DNA of 64,000 nt from Tectiglobus sp965247245. Its GTDB lineage: Bacteria > Pseudomonadota > Alphaproteobacteria > Rhizobiales > Hyphomicrobiaceae. The notes beneath the pieces are model-generated. The model saw nothing but the letters and a program-made list of their open reading frames with translations, made no database searches and had not been told where the DNA came from. The stretch is from the NCBI GenBank assembly GCA_965247245.1, contig CBDFGV010000003.1, positions 2,542,001 through 2,606,000 on the forward strand, read 5' to 3'. Every line of letters begins with the position of its first letter. Within the stretch, counting starts at the first letter, position 1. Position numbers and translations under genes: made by a program. Shown piece after piece: positions 35,070 to 44,434 of the stretch.

Positions 35070-36170
35070 CTAACCGATCGCCAAAGGCACCTCTGACCAT
35101 TCGTCAGCCCGCCGACCGGACAGCTCACCAATGCTTTGCACACCGGCTGCTTGTGCGGCCTCCTGAAGTGCAGCTGTTATGCGTCCAACAAGACTTGGCC
35201 CTTCGTAGACCATACCGGTGTAGAGCTGGATGAGCGAAGCGCCTGCTTCGATCTTTTGCAAAGCCGTCTCACCGCTTGAAATCCCGCCAATCCCGATCAG
35301 CGGTAGCGAACCGTTGGTCAGCTTGTAGACCCGTGCCAGCATCGCCGTAGACCGTCGAAACAGCGGCTCACCCGACAACCCACCGGCTTCGTCACGGTGC
35401 ACAGCGCCCAGAGACGCCGGACGCGCCAATGTCGTGTTGGAAACGGCAACGGCATCAACACCTCTGGCGACGAGCCGCTCACAGATGGCTGGTAGATCTT
35501 CTTCGGCAACATCAGGTGCAATTTTCACGGCAACAGGCACGCGTCGATCATTTGACCGTGCCGCCATATCATCACGTGCTCCAAGCACGCGCGCCAGCAG
35601 ATCATCAAGCACCTGTGGTGCCTGCAGATCGCGCAAGCCAGGTGTGTTCGGAGATGAAATGTTGACCATGAAATAGCTGGCAAGACTGTAGAAGCGCTTT
35701 ACGCCGGTCACATAGTCTTCGACCATATCGGCAGCGTCTTTGTTGGCACCAATGTTGACGCCGACGATACCGCCACCATCATGTTGCGATAATTTCTCGA
35801 ATGCGTGGTCATGCCCTTGATTGTTAAACCCAAGACGGTTGATCACAGCACGATCATTGATCAATCGGAAAATGCGCGGCTTCGGGTTTCCTTGTTGAGG
35901 AAGCGGTGTAACTGTTCCAATCTCGCTGAAACCAAAGCCGATCTTGTGCAGGGCTGAGAACACGCGCGCATCTTTGTCGAAGCCAGCTGCGATCCCGACA
36001 GGGTTCGGGAAGTCGAGGCCCATCACCTGCACGGCCAGTTCTCCGCCGCGGCCGCCCACGTTTGCGGGATGCAGTCCACGCTCCAATGCCCGCAGCGTCA
36101 TCTCATGCGCACGTTCCGCCTCAAACGCGAGAAGCATCGGCCGGGCAAGGTCAAAAACACCGTTCAACAT
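35070..36170 (-). CDS. pyrD: Dihydroorotate dehydrogenase (quinone), class 2
   Basis: PyrD oxidises dihydroorotate to orotate in pyrimidine synthesis and passes electrons to the quinone pool at the inner membrane. The 366-residue protein has the class 2 N-terminal helix, NPVGIAAGFDKDA for the FMN site, NISSPNTPGLRDLQ, the catalytic-serine region VNISSPN, and LIGIGGISSGE near the end. The ATG at 36170 overlaps the DUF952 stop by seven bases; a start further upstream is unlikely. The DUF952-pyrD order is usual in Hyphomicrobiales. Confidence 0.95.
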   Translation of the reverse strand: MLNGVFDLARPMLLAFEAERAHEMTLRALERGLHPANVGGRGGELAVQVMGLDFPNPVGIAAGFDKDARVFSALHKIGFGFSEIGTVTPLPQQGNPKPRIFRLINDRAVINRLGFNNQGHDHAFEKLSQHDGGGIVGVNIGANKDAADMVEDYVTGVKRFYSLASYFMVNISSPNTPGLRDLQAPQVLDDLLARVLGARDDMAARSNDRRVPVAVKIAPDVAEEDLPAICERLVARGVDAVAVSNTTLARPASLGAVHRDEAGGLSGEPLFRRSTAMLARVYKLTNGSLPLIGIGGISSGETALQKIEAGASLIQLYTGMVYEGPSLVGRITAALQEAAQAAGVQSIGELSGRRADEWSEVPLAIG

Positions 36171-36529
36171 GTGGCGACCCGCCCGGGAATGACTGGCACC
36201 CCCTCGTCGTCGCACACAAGCGGCTCCTCCCAGCGCGCCAATTCTGTCTTCAGCGCACCATAGAGATGCGGAAACAGATCACCTCCTCGTGATTGCTCCC
36301 ACTTCAGCGCATCGCCCAAATCGTCAGCACTGACAGCAACAAGCAACAGATCGGTTTGGCCTCGAAAGTGCTTGGCAGCTGTCTCCTGCACTTGATGAGC
36401 AGCAGAAAAGTGAATGAAACCATCTGCTAGGTCCACAGCCGCGCCCTTAAAGGAGCCCTGCTCCACAGCCGACTGCCACTCGTGCCGGGGACAGATCTTG
36501 TAGATTATTTTGTTGCTTTCGATGCTCAT
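36164..36529 (-). CDS. DUF952 domain protein
   Basis: This is a small cytosolic protein of about 121 residues with the DUF952 motifs IYKICPRHEWQ, DGFIHFSAAHQVQETA and LFPHLYGAL. The family fold resembles ADP-ribosyltransferase-like proteins, but no activity is established. It is translationally coupled to pyrD. The ATG at 36529 has GGAG five bases upstream; a GTG two codons earlier is possible. Confidence 0.88.
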   Translation of the reverse strand: MSIESNKIIYKICPRHEWQSAVEQGSFKGAAVDLADGFIHFSAAHQVQETAAKHFRGQTDLLLVAVSADDLGDALKWEQSRGGDLFPHLYGALKTELARWEEPLVCDDEGVPVIPGRVATC

Positions 36530-36671
36530 CGGCACTCCGAATATTGCGCTTCAGGCAGCCACGAAGATGTGATGCTGCAGATTCAGCTCGGCAAAGAGCA
36601 CGAAATGCTGTTGTTCCGCAATTCCACTTTTTATCTTCTAGCGGCAGCGCTAAAGTAACTCTCGCTGTTGC

Positions 36672-38507
36672 ATGCTGAGCGGCGCGCCATTTTTCGGATC
36701 TGCGGCATATTTTGATGTTGCTGTGATCGGATTTTCGGGCGAATGCTCTCCGCTTTCACGTCGCTTGCGTGCTATTTCACAGCCTAGCGAATTCACTTCG
36801 GCAACCCCTATATTAGAAGGTTCTACTGCATTGCCTGATGCATCATCAGCCACCGATTATATCCAAGTATCCGTTAAGACGGTTCAAGAACATTTTTCTG
36901 GTGAACTCCTTTACAATCTGCCCTGGTTTCAACGTTCCTATGCCTGGCAAGAAGAAAACGCCGCCCGCCTGTTGCACGACATCGTTGAGGCAAGCAGCGC
37001 TGAGCGAGGTCGCTATTTTCTCGGCCACGTCATGCTTGCGCTTCCCGAAGGCACAACCAACGCGGCCATCATTGATGGCCAGCAGCGTATGCTGACCCTG
37101 ACTATCCTGTTCGCTCTTCTGCGTGATCGCGCACCGTCAGAAAAGGACGGCCAGGACTTAGATCGCCTGATTAGCCTGAAAGGCGGCAATACGTACCGTG
37201 TCACCCCGCAACCGGCGTATGCCAAAAGCTTTGCGACCTATGTCCAGGAACCGCAGGGCACGTCGCAGGAGTTGCAGGATGATGTGCTCGAATACCTCGA
37301 GTGCGAGCGCAATTTTCTCAACAATCGCGATCAATTGAAACTCGCACTTGATGAGCTTGTCCCGGATAGCGATGCCTGGTTCAAGCTCAAGGACTTTCTC
37401 CTTGAGCGCTGCACCCTCGTCATTGAGATCGTCGCCGATGAGGACGAAGCTTGGGAGATGCTCTCCATCGAGGAAACCACCGGGCTGGGCTTCAATTCCA
37501 GCGAGCGATCGAAGATCGCCATCGTCTCAGCCATGCCGCGCGAAGAGCATGAAAAGGCCGGTGAGAATTGGGACATCTGGCAGGCACGATTGGGCGCGGA
37601 GGGAATGTCAAAGTTGCTCGGTCACATCCGACTTCTACGGCACGGCAAACGTTCTTCAAAGCCGGTGGAACAGGGCTTGATCGAACTCTACAAGCTCAAC
37701 AAACAAGGGCTGTCATTCGTCGACACGGTTCTCGTTCCCCAGTCCGAGCGATACTACACGTTGTGCATAGAGCCGATGGAGACGGCCAAGTCGAAACTGA
37801 GCGCAGCGATTACCGAGCCATTGCAGTATCTGCGTTGGCTGGAACGTGAACCCTGGGTCCCGCCCGCGTTGAACTGGTTGCAACACCGCGGCAGCTCGGG
37901 TCCTGAAACTGAGTTCTTCTTCAAGCAGCTTGACGGTCTCGCCTGGGTAATGCGGATCGCGACCCGGGACCCGATTGAACAGGAGCGCAGGTTCTTGCGC
38001 ATTGCCAACGCAATCAGCTCAAACAAACCGGTACAGGAAATCGATGATCTGAAGATTGACAGCAAGATCCTTAGGGGAGCGTCGGACAACCTGTTGAGCA
38101 AGACGTTCTTTGACAAGTCCTGTTCACGACTGGTGCTCCGTCGCCTGTCCGATATGCTTGGCCAAGACCCCGGGCCGATCAATGGTGACGGCGCGACCGT
38201 TGAACATGTCTTGCCACGTCGTCCCGCCAAAGGCACCGGTTGGTTCAATGACTTCAAGAACAAGGCCGTCATTGAGGACCATGTCCACAGACTGGGAAAT
38301 CTGGCGGTCCTGTCTTTCGCCTTAAACCAGAAGGCGGGCTCTCTTAGCTTTGAGGAAAAACAACCTGTTCTGGCTGAGTCGGGCCTTTCGTTGGCCGAAC
38401 AAATCGCTGCGATAGATAGCTGGCAACCTCAAACAATCATTCAGCGTAGCATCGCGCTCGCATCCGAGCTGCTGTCGCAATGGGACGTGGAGCTTGTTCA
38501 GAGCTAA
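36672..38507 (+). CDS. DUF262/DUF1524 protein (GmrSD-like candidate modification-dependent nuclease)
   Basis: This 611-residue protein combines a DUF262 domain (about 75-300) and a C-terminal DUF1524 domain (about 510-580), the layout of GmrSD-type enzymes that cut glucosylated phage DNA. DUF262 shows YNLPWFQRSYAWQ and the IIDGQQRMLTLTIL motif (DGQQR, NTP-binding). DUF1524 has VEHVLPRRP and HRLGNLAVLSFALNQKAG, the His-x-Asn nuclease-like centre. The first 65 residues look unlike the family and the true start may be downstream. The gene stands alone between housekeeping genes, flanked by AT-richer DNA, which fits a transferred defence gene. Target and activity are unknown. Confidence 0.8.
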   Translation: MLSGAPFFGSAAYFDVAVIGFSGECSPLSRRLRAISQPSEFTSATPILEGSTALPDASSATDYIQVSVKTVQEHFSGELLYNLPWFQRSYAWQEENAARLLHDIVEASSAERGRYFLGHVMLALPEGTTNAAIIDGQQRMLTLTILFALLRDRAPSEKDGQDLDRLISLKGGNTYRVTPQPAYAKSFATYVQEPQGTSQELQDDVLEYLECERNFLNNRDQLKLALDELVPDSDAWFKLKDFLLERCTLVIEIVADEDEAWEMLSIEETTGLGFNSSERSKIAIVSAMPREEHEKAGENWDIWQARLGAEGMSKLLGHIRLLRHGKRSSKPVEQGLIELYKLNKQGLSFVDTVLVPQSERYYTLCIEPMETAKSKLSAAITEPLQYLRWLEREPWVPPALNWLQHRGSSGPETEFFFKQLDGLAWVMRIATRDPIEQERRFLRIANAISSNKPVQEIDDLKIDSKILRGASDNLLSKTFFDKSCSRLVLRRLSDMLGQDPGPINGDGATVEHVLPRRPAKGTGWFNDFKNKAVIEDHVHRLGNLAVLSFALNQKAGSLSFEEKQPVLAESGLSLAEQIAAIDSWQPQTIIQRSIALASELLSQWDVELVQS

Positions 38508-38585
38508 CCGAGCTACAATATCAACGCTTTGGAGTGCGTCACCGCTGACGAGATACCTGAAGCAACAAGGAACGAAGCTGCCGAC

Positions 38586-39446
38586 ATGACATTCGACAAT
38601 GCTAAGCCAATTCTCGTGTTTGGCGGCCCGTATTCAAACCTTCAAGCAACGCAGGCCATGCAGCAGGAGGCCGAGCGACTGCAGCTTGGACCGGAGCAGA
38701 TCATCTGCACCGGTGATGTTGTTGCCTATGCCGCAAACCCGGAGGAGACGACCAAGCTCATTCGTGACTGGGGAGTCCACGTCGTTGCCGGCAACTGCGA
38801 AGAACAGCTGGCCGAGGGCGCTGAGGATTGCGGGTGTGGCTTCGAAGAGGGTTCGGTTTGCGATCTACTTTCGCGCGGCTGGTACCCGTTCGCGCTATCG
38901 CAGATTTCTGCCGAGTCGCAACAATGGATGGCTGGTTTGCCGAAGTCCATGAGGTTCGACTACTGCGGTCTTGACGTCCATGTTGTGCATGGTGGGCGCA
39001 CTCAGACCAACAGGTTCATCTTCGGGTCAGATCAAGAGATCCTTGAGGAGGAGGCTGAAGCACTTGATGCGGATCTTGTCCTCGCCGGTCATGCTGGCAT
39101 TCCTTTCATCAGCCGAACCAAACGCGCAACCTGGCTTAATGCTGGTGTGATCGGGATCCCGGCGAACGATGGCACGCCGGATGTCTGGTACGCACTGCTC
39201 GAACCAACAGCAACAGAACAGCAAGTTCAGGTTTCACTCAAACGATTGGCTTACGACCACATCACGGCTGCTGCAGCGATGCGCAAGTCAGGTCACGCCA
39301 ACGGTTATGCTCGCTCAATCGTGACGGGCATCTGGCCGAGCCACGACATTCTGCCGCCATCGGAGCTGGACCAGACGGGCAAGAAGCTTCGGCAAAAAAC
39401 GCAGAAAATTTCTGCCGCGGAGAAGCGCATTCGCGCAGTTGCCTAG
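38586..39446 (+). CDS. Metallophosphatase family protein with altered first motif
   Basis: This is a 286-residue calcineurin-like phosphoesterase. Several motifs are recognisable: TGDVVAYAANPEET (GD motif), GNCEEQLAEGAEDCGCGF where GNHD is usual, HVVHGG, and LAGHAGIPF in place of GHTH. The first motif reads VFGGPYSNLQA instead of SDIHGN, so the D-x-H metal ligands are missing. These substitutions look systematic rather than damaged, and a conserved alphaproteobacterial subfamily with this pattern seems likely. Metal use and substrate are unknown. The ATG at 38586 is preferred to a TTG 19 codons earlier. Confidence 0.75.
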   Translation: MTFDNAKPILVFGGPYSNLQATQAMQQEAERLQLGPEQIICTGDVVAYAANPEETTKLIRDWGVHVVAGNCEEQLAEGAEDCGCGFEEGSVCDLLSRGWYPFALSQISAESQQWMAGLPKSMRFDYCGLDVHVVHGGRTQTNRFIFGSDQEILEEEAEALDADLVLAGHAGIPFISRTKRATWLNAGVIGIPANDGTPDVWYALLEPTATEQQVQVSLKRLAYDHITAAAAMRKSGHANGYARSIVTGIWPSHDILPPSELDQTGKKLRQKTQKISAAEKRIRAVA

Positions 39447-39595
39447 AGCGCCACATGCAGCCACGACGTTGAGTGGTTGATCGGCATCGTTCCAGTTCCG
39501 ATGAATTGCTCGTTGGCCTAGGTTGACGGCCCCGGCTCAGTCGCGATTACATTGGGCCAGACCAGCGGCACCATCCAGCCAGAGAGGCAACAGAC

Positions 39596-40087
39596 ATGTC
39601 CGAACAGTTCGATCCAGCCAAACACTACGTCATGCCGCAACGCTACTTCGATGACTTCGAAGTCGGTGAGATTTTCCGCGCGCCTTCACGCACAATGACA
39701 GACGCTTATTTTCAGGTTTTCCAGGCAGCTTCGGCCGACAATCATCCGATTCACTACGATCGTGAATACTGCGCGCGCAACGGCCATCGTGATCTGGTGG
39801 CCCATGGCTTCCAGGTTCTGATTCAGACCTGCCCGGGTTCGACGACACTGGTCCATCAGATTGACGAGGCGATTATTGCATTTACCGAGCAATCATCACG
39901 CTTTCTCGCACCGGTTTATGCCAATGACACTGTCTACCCGGCACTCACGATCACAGACCTCAAGTCACAACGAACCACAGGTGTGATGACTCTGCGCGCC
40001 ACTGTTCACAACCAGAACGGTGAGTTAGTGATGGATGGCGAACACAAACTTCTCATTCGCCGGCGCCCCGCTGACACCACCCAGTAG
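39596..40087 (+). CDS. MaoC-like acyl dehydratase domain protein
   Basis: This is a 163-residue hot-dog fold protein with the hydratase signature: VFQAASADNHPIHYDREYCARNGHRDLVAHGFQ, giving the catalytic Asp and His pair. MaoC proteins hydrate or dehydrate CoA-linked enoyl chains. It is the first gene of a co-directional run (MFS, TauD, CoA-transferase, racemase) and may act on the CoA ester produced by that group. Confidence 0.88.
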   Translation: MSEQFDPAKHYVMPQRYFDDFEVGEIFRAPSRTMTDAYFQVFQAASADNHPIHYDREYCARNGHRDLVAHGFQVLIQTCPGSTTLVHQIDEAIIAFTEQSSRFLAPVYANDTVYPALTITDLKSQRTTGVMTLRATVHNQNGELVMDGEHKLLIRRRPADTTQ

Positions 40088-40128
40088 GTCAATGGCCGAC
40101 CCGCAAGAACAACGATAAAGACGACAGA

Positions 40129-41340
40129 TTGGCCTTCCTGAGCAACCAGTTCTCTCACATCAACCTGCGCGCAAGCGGACCGGCATTCCTGGTTGGCATG
40201 GGCCATGGCGCCACCCATTGGGTGCTCGCAGCGTTTTATGTCGTGCTGCCGTACCTCTCGAAAGATCTAGGACTGAGCTACACCCAGGCTGGCGCGCTCG
40301 TCTCACTGTTTCATGCCGCGTCTTTCGTCGCCAATCTCGGCAGTGGCGCGGTTGTCGACATCGCCGGCCGGCGCGTCTTGGTCCAGGCACTGTCTCTCAT
40401 TATCGGTGCTCTCGCGCTCATCGCCGTCGGCTATTCGTCAGGGCTTGCCGGGTTGATCCTGCCGATCACCTTGATCGGGTTAACCAACAACCTCTGGCAC
40501 CCCGCAGCCATTTCCTTTCTGTCGCGCGCCTTTCCAAAAACTCGCGGCTTTGCACTATCGATCCACACGCTGGGAGCGACTTTCGGTGACATGTTGGCAC
40601 CGCTGGCAGTTGGCGCACTGCTGACTGCGATGACCTGGCGGGATAGCACAATCGTTTCTGCCATACCTGTCTTTGCCGTGGCTGCCGTCCTGTTGTTCTC
40701 GCTCCGTGAAGCCGAAAGCGATGGCATCCAGGGCAACACCAAGGAGCGCAGCAAATCCTACGTCTCAGGCGTTGTCGATCTGCTCCGCAACCGGGCCGTT
40801 CTCTCGCTCTGCATGATGGCTGGCTTCCGTTCCATGACTCAGAACGGCCTCCTGGTTTTCATCCCGCTCTATTTGGTCAGCGTCTTGAAAGTCAGCCCGG
40901 TGACCCTCGGGTTTGCGCTGGCTGTTCTGCAGGCAGGTGGCATTCTGGCCGGCCCGATCGCCGGCGCCTGGTCTGATCGCGCGGGCCGCCAGCCAGTTGC
41001 TCTGATATGCCTGGCGGCCACCACGGTTGCGATCATGGGATTTGCATTTGTAACGTCCCTACCAGCATTCATCGTTTTGGCCTTTGTTCTCGGCTTCGCG
41101 TTGTTCTCGGTCCGCCCTGTTATTCACAGTTGGACGATGGATCTTGCCGATGACGCGATGGCGGGCACAGCCGTCAGCGTCTTGTTCGGCGCCCAAACGG
41201 CTTTCACACTCGCCGTGCCGACCATTGGCGGCCTGATTGCCGACCAATGGGGCCTACACACCGTGTTCTATCTGCTGGCTGCGACATCATTGATTGCAAC
41301 CGTCATTACCTACACGCTGCCTGACGTCAAACGCGCTTGA
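40129..41340 (+). CDS. MFS transporter
   Basis: This is a 403-residue major facilitator protein with twelve hydrophobic segments and the inter-helix motif GAVVDIAGRRVLV between helices 2 and 3, repeated as GAWSDRAGRQPVA in the second half. Cyanate/fosmidomycin-type MFS proteins look similar (MGHGATHWVLAAFYVVLPYLSKDLGLSYTQAG). The start is uncertain: TTG at 40129 or an ATG further in. The context suggests import of the substrate degraded by the neighbouring enzymes. Confidence 0.85.
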   Translation: MAFLSNQFSHINLRASGPAFLVGMGHGATHWVLAAFYVVLPYLSKDLGLSYTQAGALVSLFHAASFVANLGSGAVVDIAGRRVLVQALSLIIGALALIAVGYSSGLAGLILPITLIGLTNNLWHPAAISFLSRAFPKTRGFALSIHTLGATFGDMLAPLAVGALLTAMTWRDSTIVSAIPVFAVAAVLLFSLREAESDGIQGNTKERSKSYVSGVVDLLRNRAVLSLCMMAGFRSMTQNGLLVFIPLYLVSVLKVSPVTLGFALAVLQAGGILAGPIAGAWSDRAGRQPVALICLAATTVAIMGFAFVTSLPAFIVLAFVLGFALFSVRPVIHSWTMDLADDAMAGTAVSVLFGAQTAFTLAVPTIGGLIADQWGLHTVFYLLAATSLIATVITYTLPDVKRA

Positions 41341-41468
41341 TATCAACACGGCACAACACTCATCATCCAGTGAATTTTCGGCTCTCAGACGAGATTCTGT
41401 CCTCCTCTGGCTTGCATCCCGCGGTAAGATTGCATTCAATCCGCTAGACTCGCGAGCAGGAGGAACCC

Positions 41469-42344
41469 ATGGCTATCGAAATTCGCCAAATCCACGATGT
41501 GTTTGCCGGTGAAGTTTCCGGTATCGACCTGACCCAATCGCTCTCGACCGATGATGTTGCGGCGATCGAAGCCGGCATGGACAAGTACGCGGTCCTCGTG
41601 TTCCGGGACCAGAACATCACCGATGAACAACAGATCGCGTTCTCGAAGAACTTCGGCCAAATCGAAATGAAGGTCGGCGGCAACATCCGCGCTGAGACGC
41701 GCGTCAACGAACTCATCAACGATGTGTCGAACCTAGACAACAACAACAAGCCTTTCGACCGTGAAGACCGCTTCCGCTACTTCAATCTCGGCAATCATCT
41801 CTGGCATTCAGACAGTTCATTCCGCGCAGTTCCTGCGAAATACTCACTGCTGTCCGGGCGCAAGATACCGAGCGAAGGTGGCGATACCGAATTCGCGGAC
41901 ATGCGAGCCGCCTACGATGCTTTGGACGAAAAGACCAAGGCGAAGATCAAAGACATGGTTTGCGAGCATTCGCAGATTTACTCGCGCGGGAAACTCGGTT
42001 TCACATTTAACGACGAAGAGATTGACCTGATGAAACCGGTCCGGCAGGCCATGGTGCGCACGCATCCGGTTAGCGGCCGCAAATCAGTTTATCTTTCGGC
42101 GCACGCAGGCGCTGTCATCGGCATGCCCCTGCCGGAGGCCAAGCTCTTTCTGATGAACCTGAACGAGTTCGCAACCGAACGGCGCTTCGTCTATGCCCAC
42201 AAGTGGACGCAGTATGATCTGGTCATGTGGGACAACCGTCAGGTCATGCATCGCGCGCGCGGCTATGACGAAACGCAACCACGCGACATGCGTCGGACCA
42301 CAATTGCGGGCGAAACCATGACAGCGGCCCAAGAGGCGGCCTAG
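41469..42344 (+). CDS. TauD/TfdA family alpha-ketoglutarate-dependent dioxygenase
   Basis: These non-heme iron enzymes hydroxylate a substrate with alpha-ketoglutarate and oxygen; TauD releases sulfite from taurine and TfdA starts 2,4-D breakdown. In this 291-residue protein the iron ligands are present: His113 and Asp115 in LWHSD, and His261 in QVMHRARGYD, followed by an arginine (RDMRRTT) for alpha-ketoglutarate. The GEVSGIDL start is like TfdA. The substrate cannot be told from sequence. AGGAGG precedes the ATG. Confidence 0.92.
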   Translation: MAIEIRQIHDVFAGEVSGIDLTQSLSTDDVAAIEAGMDKYAVLVFRDQNITDEQQIAFSKNFGQIEMKVGGNIRAETRVNELINDVSNLDNNNKPFDREDRFRYFNLGNHLWHSDSSFRAVPAKYSLLSGRKIPSEGGDTEFADMRAAYDALDEKTKAKIKDMVCEHSQIYSRGKLGFTFNDEEIDLMKPVRQAMVRTHPVSGRKSVYLSAHAGAVIGMPLPEAKLFLMNLNEFATERRFVYAHKWTQYDLVMWDNRQVMHRARGYDETQPRDMRRTTIAGETMTAAQEAA

Positions 42345-42413
42345 GAAGCAGCTTAGAACGCAACCCAGGCCCTAGCAAAACTTCGTTCGTTTCAAGCAAG
42401 GAGTGAGAGACCA

Positions 42414-43649
42414 GTGTCTCAGACAGTTCCACCCTTTGGGCCGATTAGCGGCCTGAAGGTCATCGACTGCGCGACGATTCTCGCAGGGCCGATGGCCGCG
42501 ACAGCATTCGGCGAATTCGGTGCGGACGTCATCAAGATTGAACATCCACAGGGCGATGCCTTGCGTGGCATGGGTCTCTCAAAAGACGGCCATGGCATGT
42601 GGTGGAAGGTCGTTGGCCGCAACAAGCGCTCGGTCGTTCTCGACCTCAAAACACCGGATGGCGCAGAGGTCTTGAAGGCCATGGTCAAAGATGCCGACAT
42701 CTTCATCGAGAACTTCCGCACTGGTACTTTGGAAAAGTGGGGCCTCGGTTGGGAAACGCTGTCGGAAATCAATCCACGCCTGGTAATGATGCGCGTCACC
42801 GGTTTCGGTCAAACTGGTCCCTATAAGCATCGCGCTGGCTTCGGCACGCTGGCAGAGTCAATGAGCGGCTTCGCTCACATCACCGGTCAGGAAGATGGTC
42901 CACCAACGCTGCCGTCAATCGGCCTCGCTGATGGCATCGCCGCCTACCACGGTGTCTTCGCTGCCATGTTCGCGGTTTACGAGCGCGATGTTAGGGGTAG
43001 CGGCAAGGGTCAATATATCGATATCTCGCTCTATGAGCCGCTGTTCTCACTGCTCGGAGCGCAGTCCAGTACTTACGATCAGCTCGGTGTCGTACAGAAC
43101 CGCTCCGGCAATCGGTCGGTCAACAATGTGCCGCGCAACACTTATCAAACCAAAGAAGGTCGTTGGGTTGCAATCTCGACATCAGCTCCCAGCATCGCGC
43201 GCCGCGTCATGGCGCTGGTTGGTGGCAAGGCATGGGCGGAGGACGAGCGCTTTGCTACACCTGCCGGCCGCCGCAACAACGTTGACGAAATCGATGGCAA
43301 GGTCGCTAACTGGATCAAGGCACGGCCGCTTCAGGAAGTCCTTGATGAGTTCGAGCGTGTCGAGGCGGCGATTGCACCGATCTACGCCGTCGATCAGATC
43401 TTTGATGATCCACAATACAAAGCTCGTGAAAGCGTCACATGGGTCGACGATGAAGATCTCGGCAAGATCGCGATGCAGAATGTCTTTCCGATCCTGTCAC
43501 GAACGCCAGGCGCGATCACCCACGCCGGGCCAAGGATCGGCCAACACACGCGGGAGGTTCTCGATGAGATGGTTGCTACTGGCTCCATCACCGGTGAACT
43601 TGCCGATCGTGTCGAAGCAGAATTCAAACGACGAACAGCGGACAGTTAG
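42414..43649 (+). CDS. CaiB/BaiF family CoA-transferase
   Basis: Class III CoA-transferases move CoA between acids. The 411-residue protein starts with GTG at 42414 and has the family start PFGPISGLKVIDCATILAGPMAATAFGEFGADVIKIEHPQGDALR, with the catalytic aspartate in the later LAESMSGFAHITG-GPPTLPSIGLADGIAAYHGVFA region. It follows the dioxygenase by 69 bases and precedes the racemase by 36, so the three are probably one transcription unit. Confidence 0.92.
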   Translation: MSQTVPPFGPISGLKVIDCATILAGPMAATAFGEFGADVIKIEHPQGDALRGMGLSKDGHGMWWKVVGRNKRSVVLDLKTPDGAEVLKAMVKDADIFIENFRTGTLEKWGLGWETLSEINPRLVMMRVTGFGQTGPYKHRAGFGTLAESMSGFAHITGQEDGPPTLPSIGLADGIAAYHGVFAAMFAVYERDVRGSGKGQYIDISLYEPLFSLLGAQSSTYDQLGVVQNRSGNRSVNNVPRNTYQTKEGRWVAISTSAPSIARRVMALVGGKAWAEDERFATPAGRRNNVDEIDGKVANWIKARPLQEVLDEFERVEAAIAPIYAVDQIFDDPQYKARESVTWVDDEDLGKIAMQNVFPILSRTPGAITHAGPRIGQHTREVLDEMVATGSITGELADRVEAEFKRRTADS

Positions 43650-43685
43650 AATACAAACCGCCGTTCGACTCCAGGAAAACACAAA

Positions 43686-44375
43686 GTGACCAAACACATT
43701 GGCATCGTCGCCTGCTCTGCAGAAGGCGCATCGCTCTGTTATCGTACGATCTGCGTTGAGGGCGCCGAACTGCTCGGTCCCCATGCGCACCCTGAAGTTT
43801 CAATGCATACGCCGTCGTTGGCGGACTACGTCACGTGCCTCAACAATGGCGACACCCAAGGTGTCGGTGACCTGATGCTGGCATCATCAGAAAAGCTGGC
43901 ACAGATTGGCGCTGACTTCCTGATTTGCCCGGACAACACCATTCACCAGGCCTTCGCATACGTTTCAGAACGATCACCGCGTCCGTGGTTGCACATCGTA
44001 GATGCCGTCCATGATGAAGCCCTACAGCAGGGCTTCAAAAAGCTAGGACTACTTGGCACAACATGGTTGATGGCCAGCAGCGTCTATCCCGACAAGCTCA
44101 CCCCACACGGCATCCAGGTTGAAACTCCGCCAGAGGAACATCGCGCCGAACTCGGTCGCATCATCATGGACGAGTTGGTCAACAGCAAGTTCTTACCAGC
44201 TTCGGTCGAAATCTATCGCCGTGCGATCGATGACCTGAAAGCGCGTGGTTGTGATGCCGTGATTCTTGGATGCACCGAAATTCCACTCATCATCGATGAG
44301 ACGAATTCCTCCCTGCCAATCCTGGACTCAACACGGCTGCTGGCGCGCGCCGCCTTACGCAAGGCAGTTTCCTAG
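43686..44375 (+). CDS. Aspartate/glutamate racemase family protein
   Basis: This is a 229-residue protein with both catalytic cysteines of the family: Cys in LICPDNTIHQAF and Cys in VILGCTEIPLII. Members racemise amino acids or act as maleate isomerases or hydantoin racemases. GTG at 43686 is the start. Together with the upstream CoA-transferase and dioxygenase it points to breakdown of a chiral or unsaturated acid. Confidence 0.88.
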   Translation: MTKHIGIVACSAEGASLCYRTICVEGAELLGPHAHPEVSMHTPSLADYVTCLNNGDTQGVGDLMLASSEKLAQIGADFLICPDNTIHQAFAYVSERSPRPWLHIVDAVHDEALQQGFKKLGLLGTTWLMASSVYPDKLTPHGIQVETPPEEHRAELGRIIMDELVNSKFLPASVEIYRRAIDDLKARGCDAVILGCTEIPLIIDETNSSLPILDSTRLLARAALRKAVS

Positions 44376-44434
44376 AGCAGAGCCTGTTGGTATCGGCATC
44401 TGCTTCAGAAATGAGAGAACGTAAGCGAACTCAA

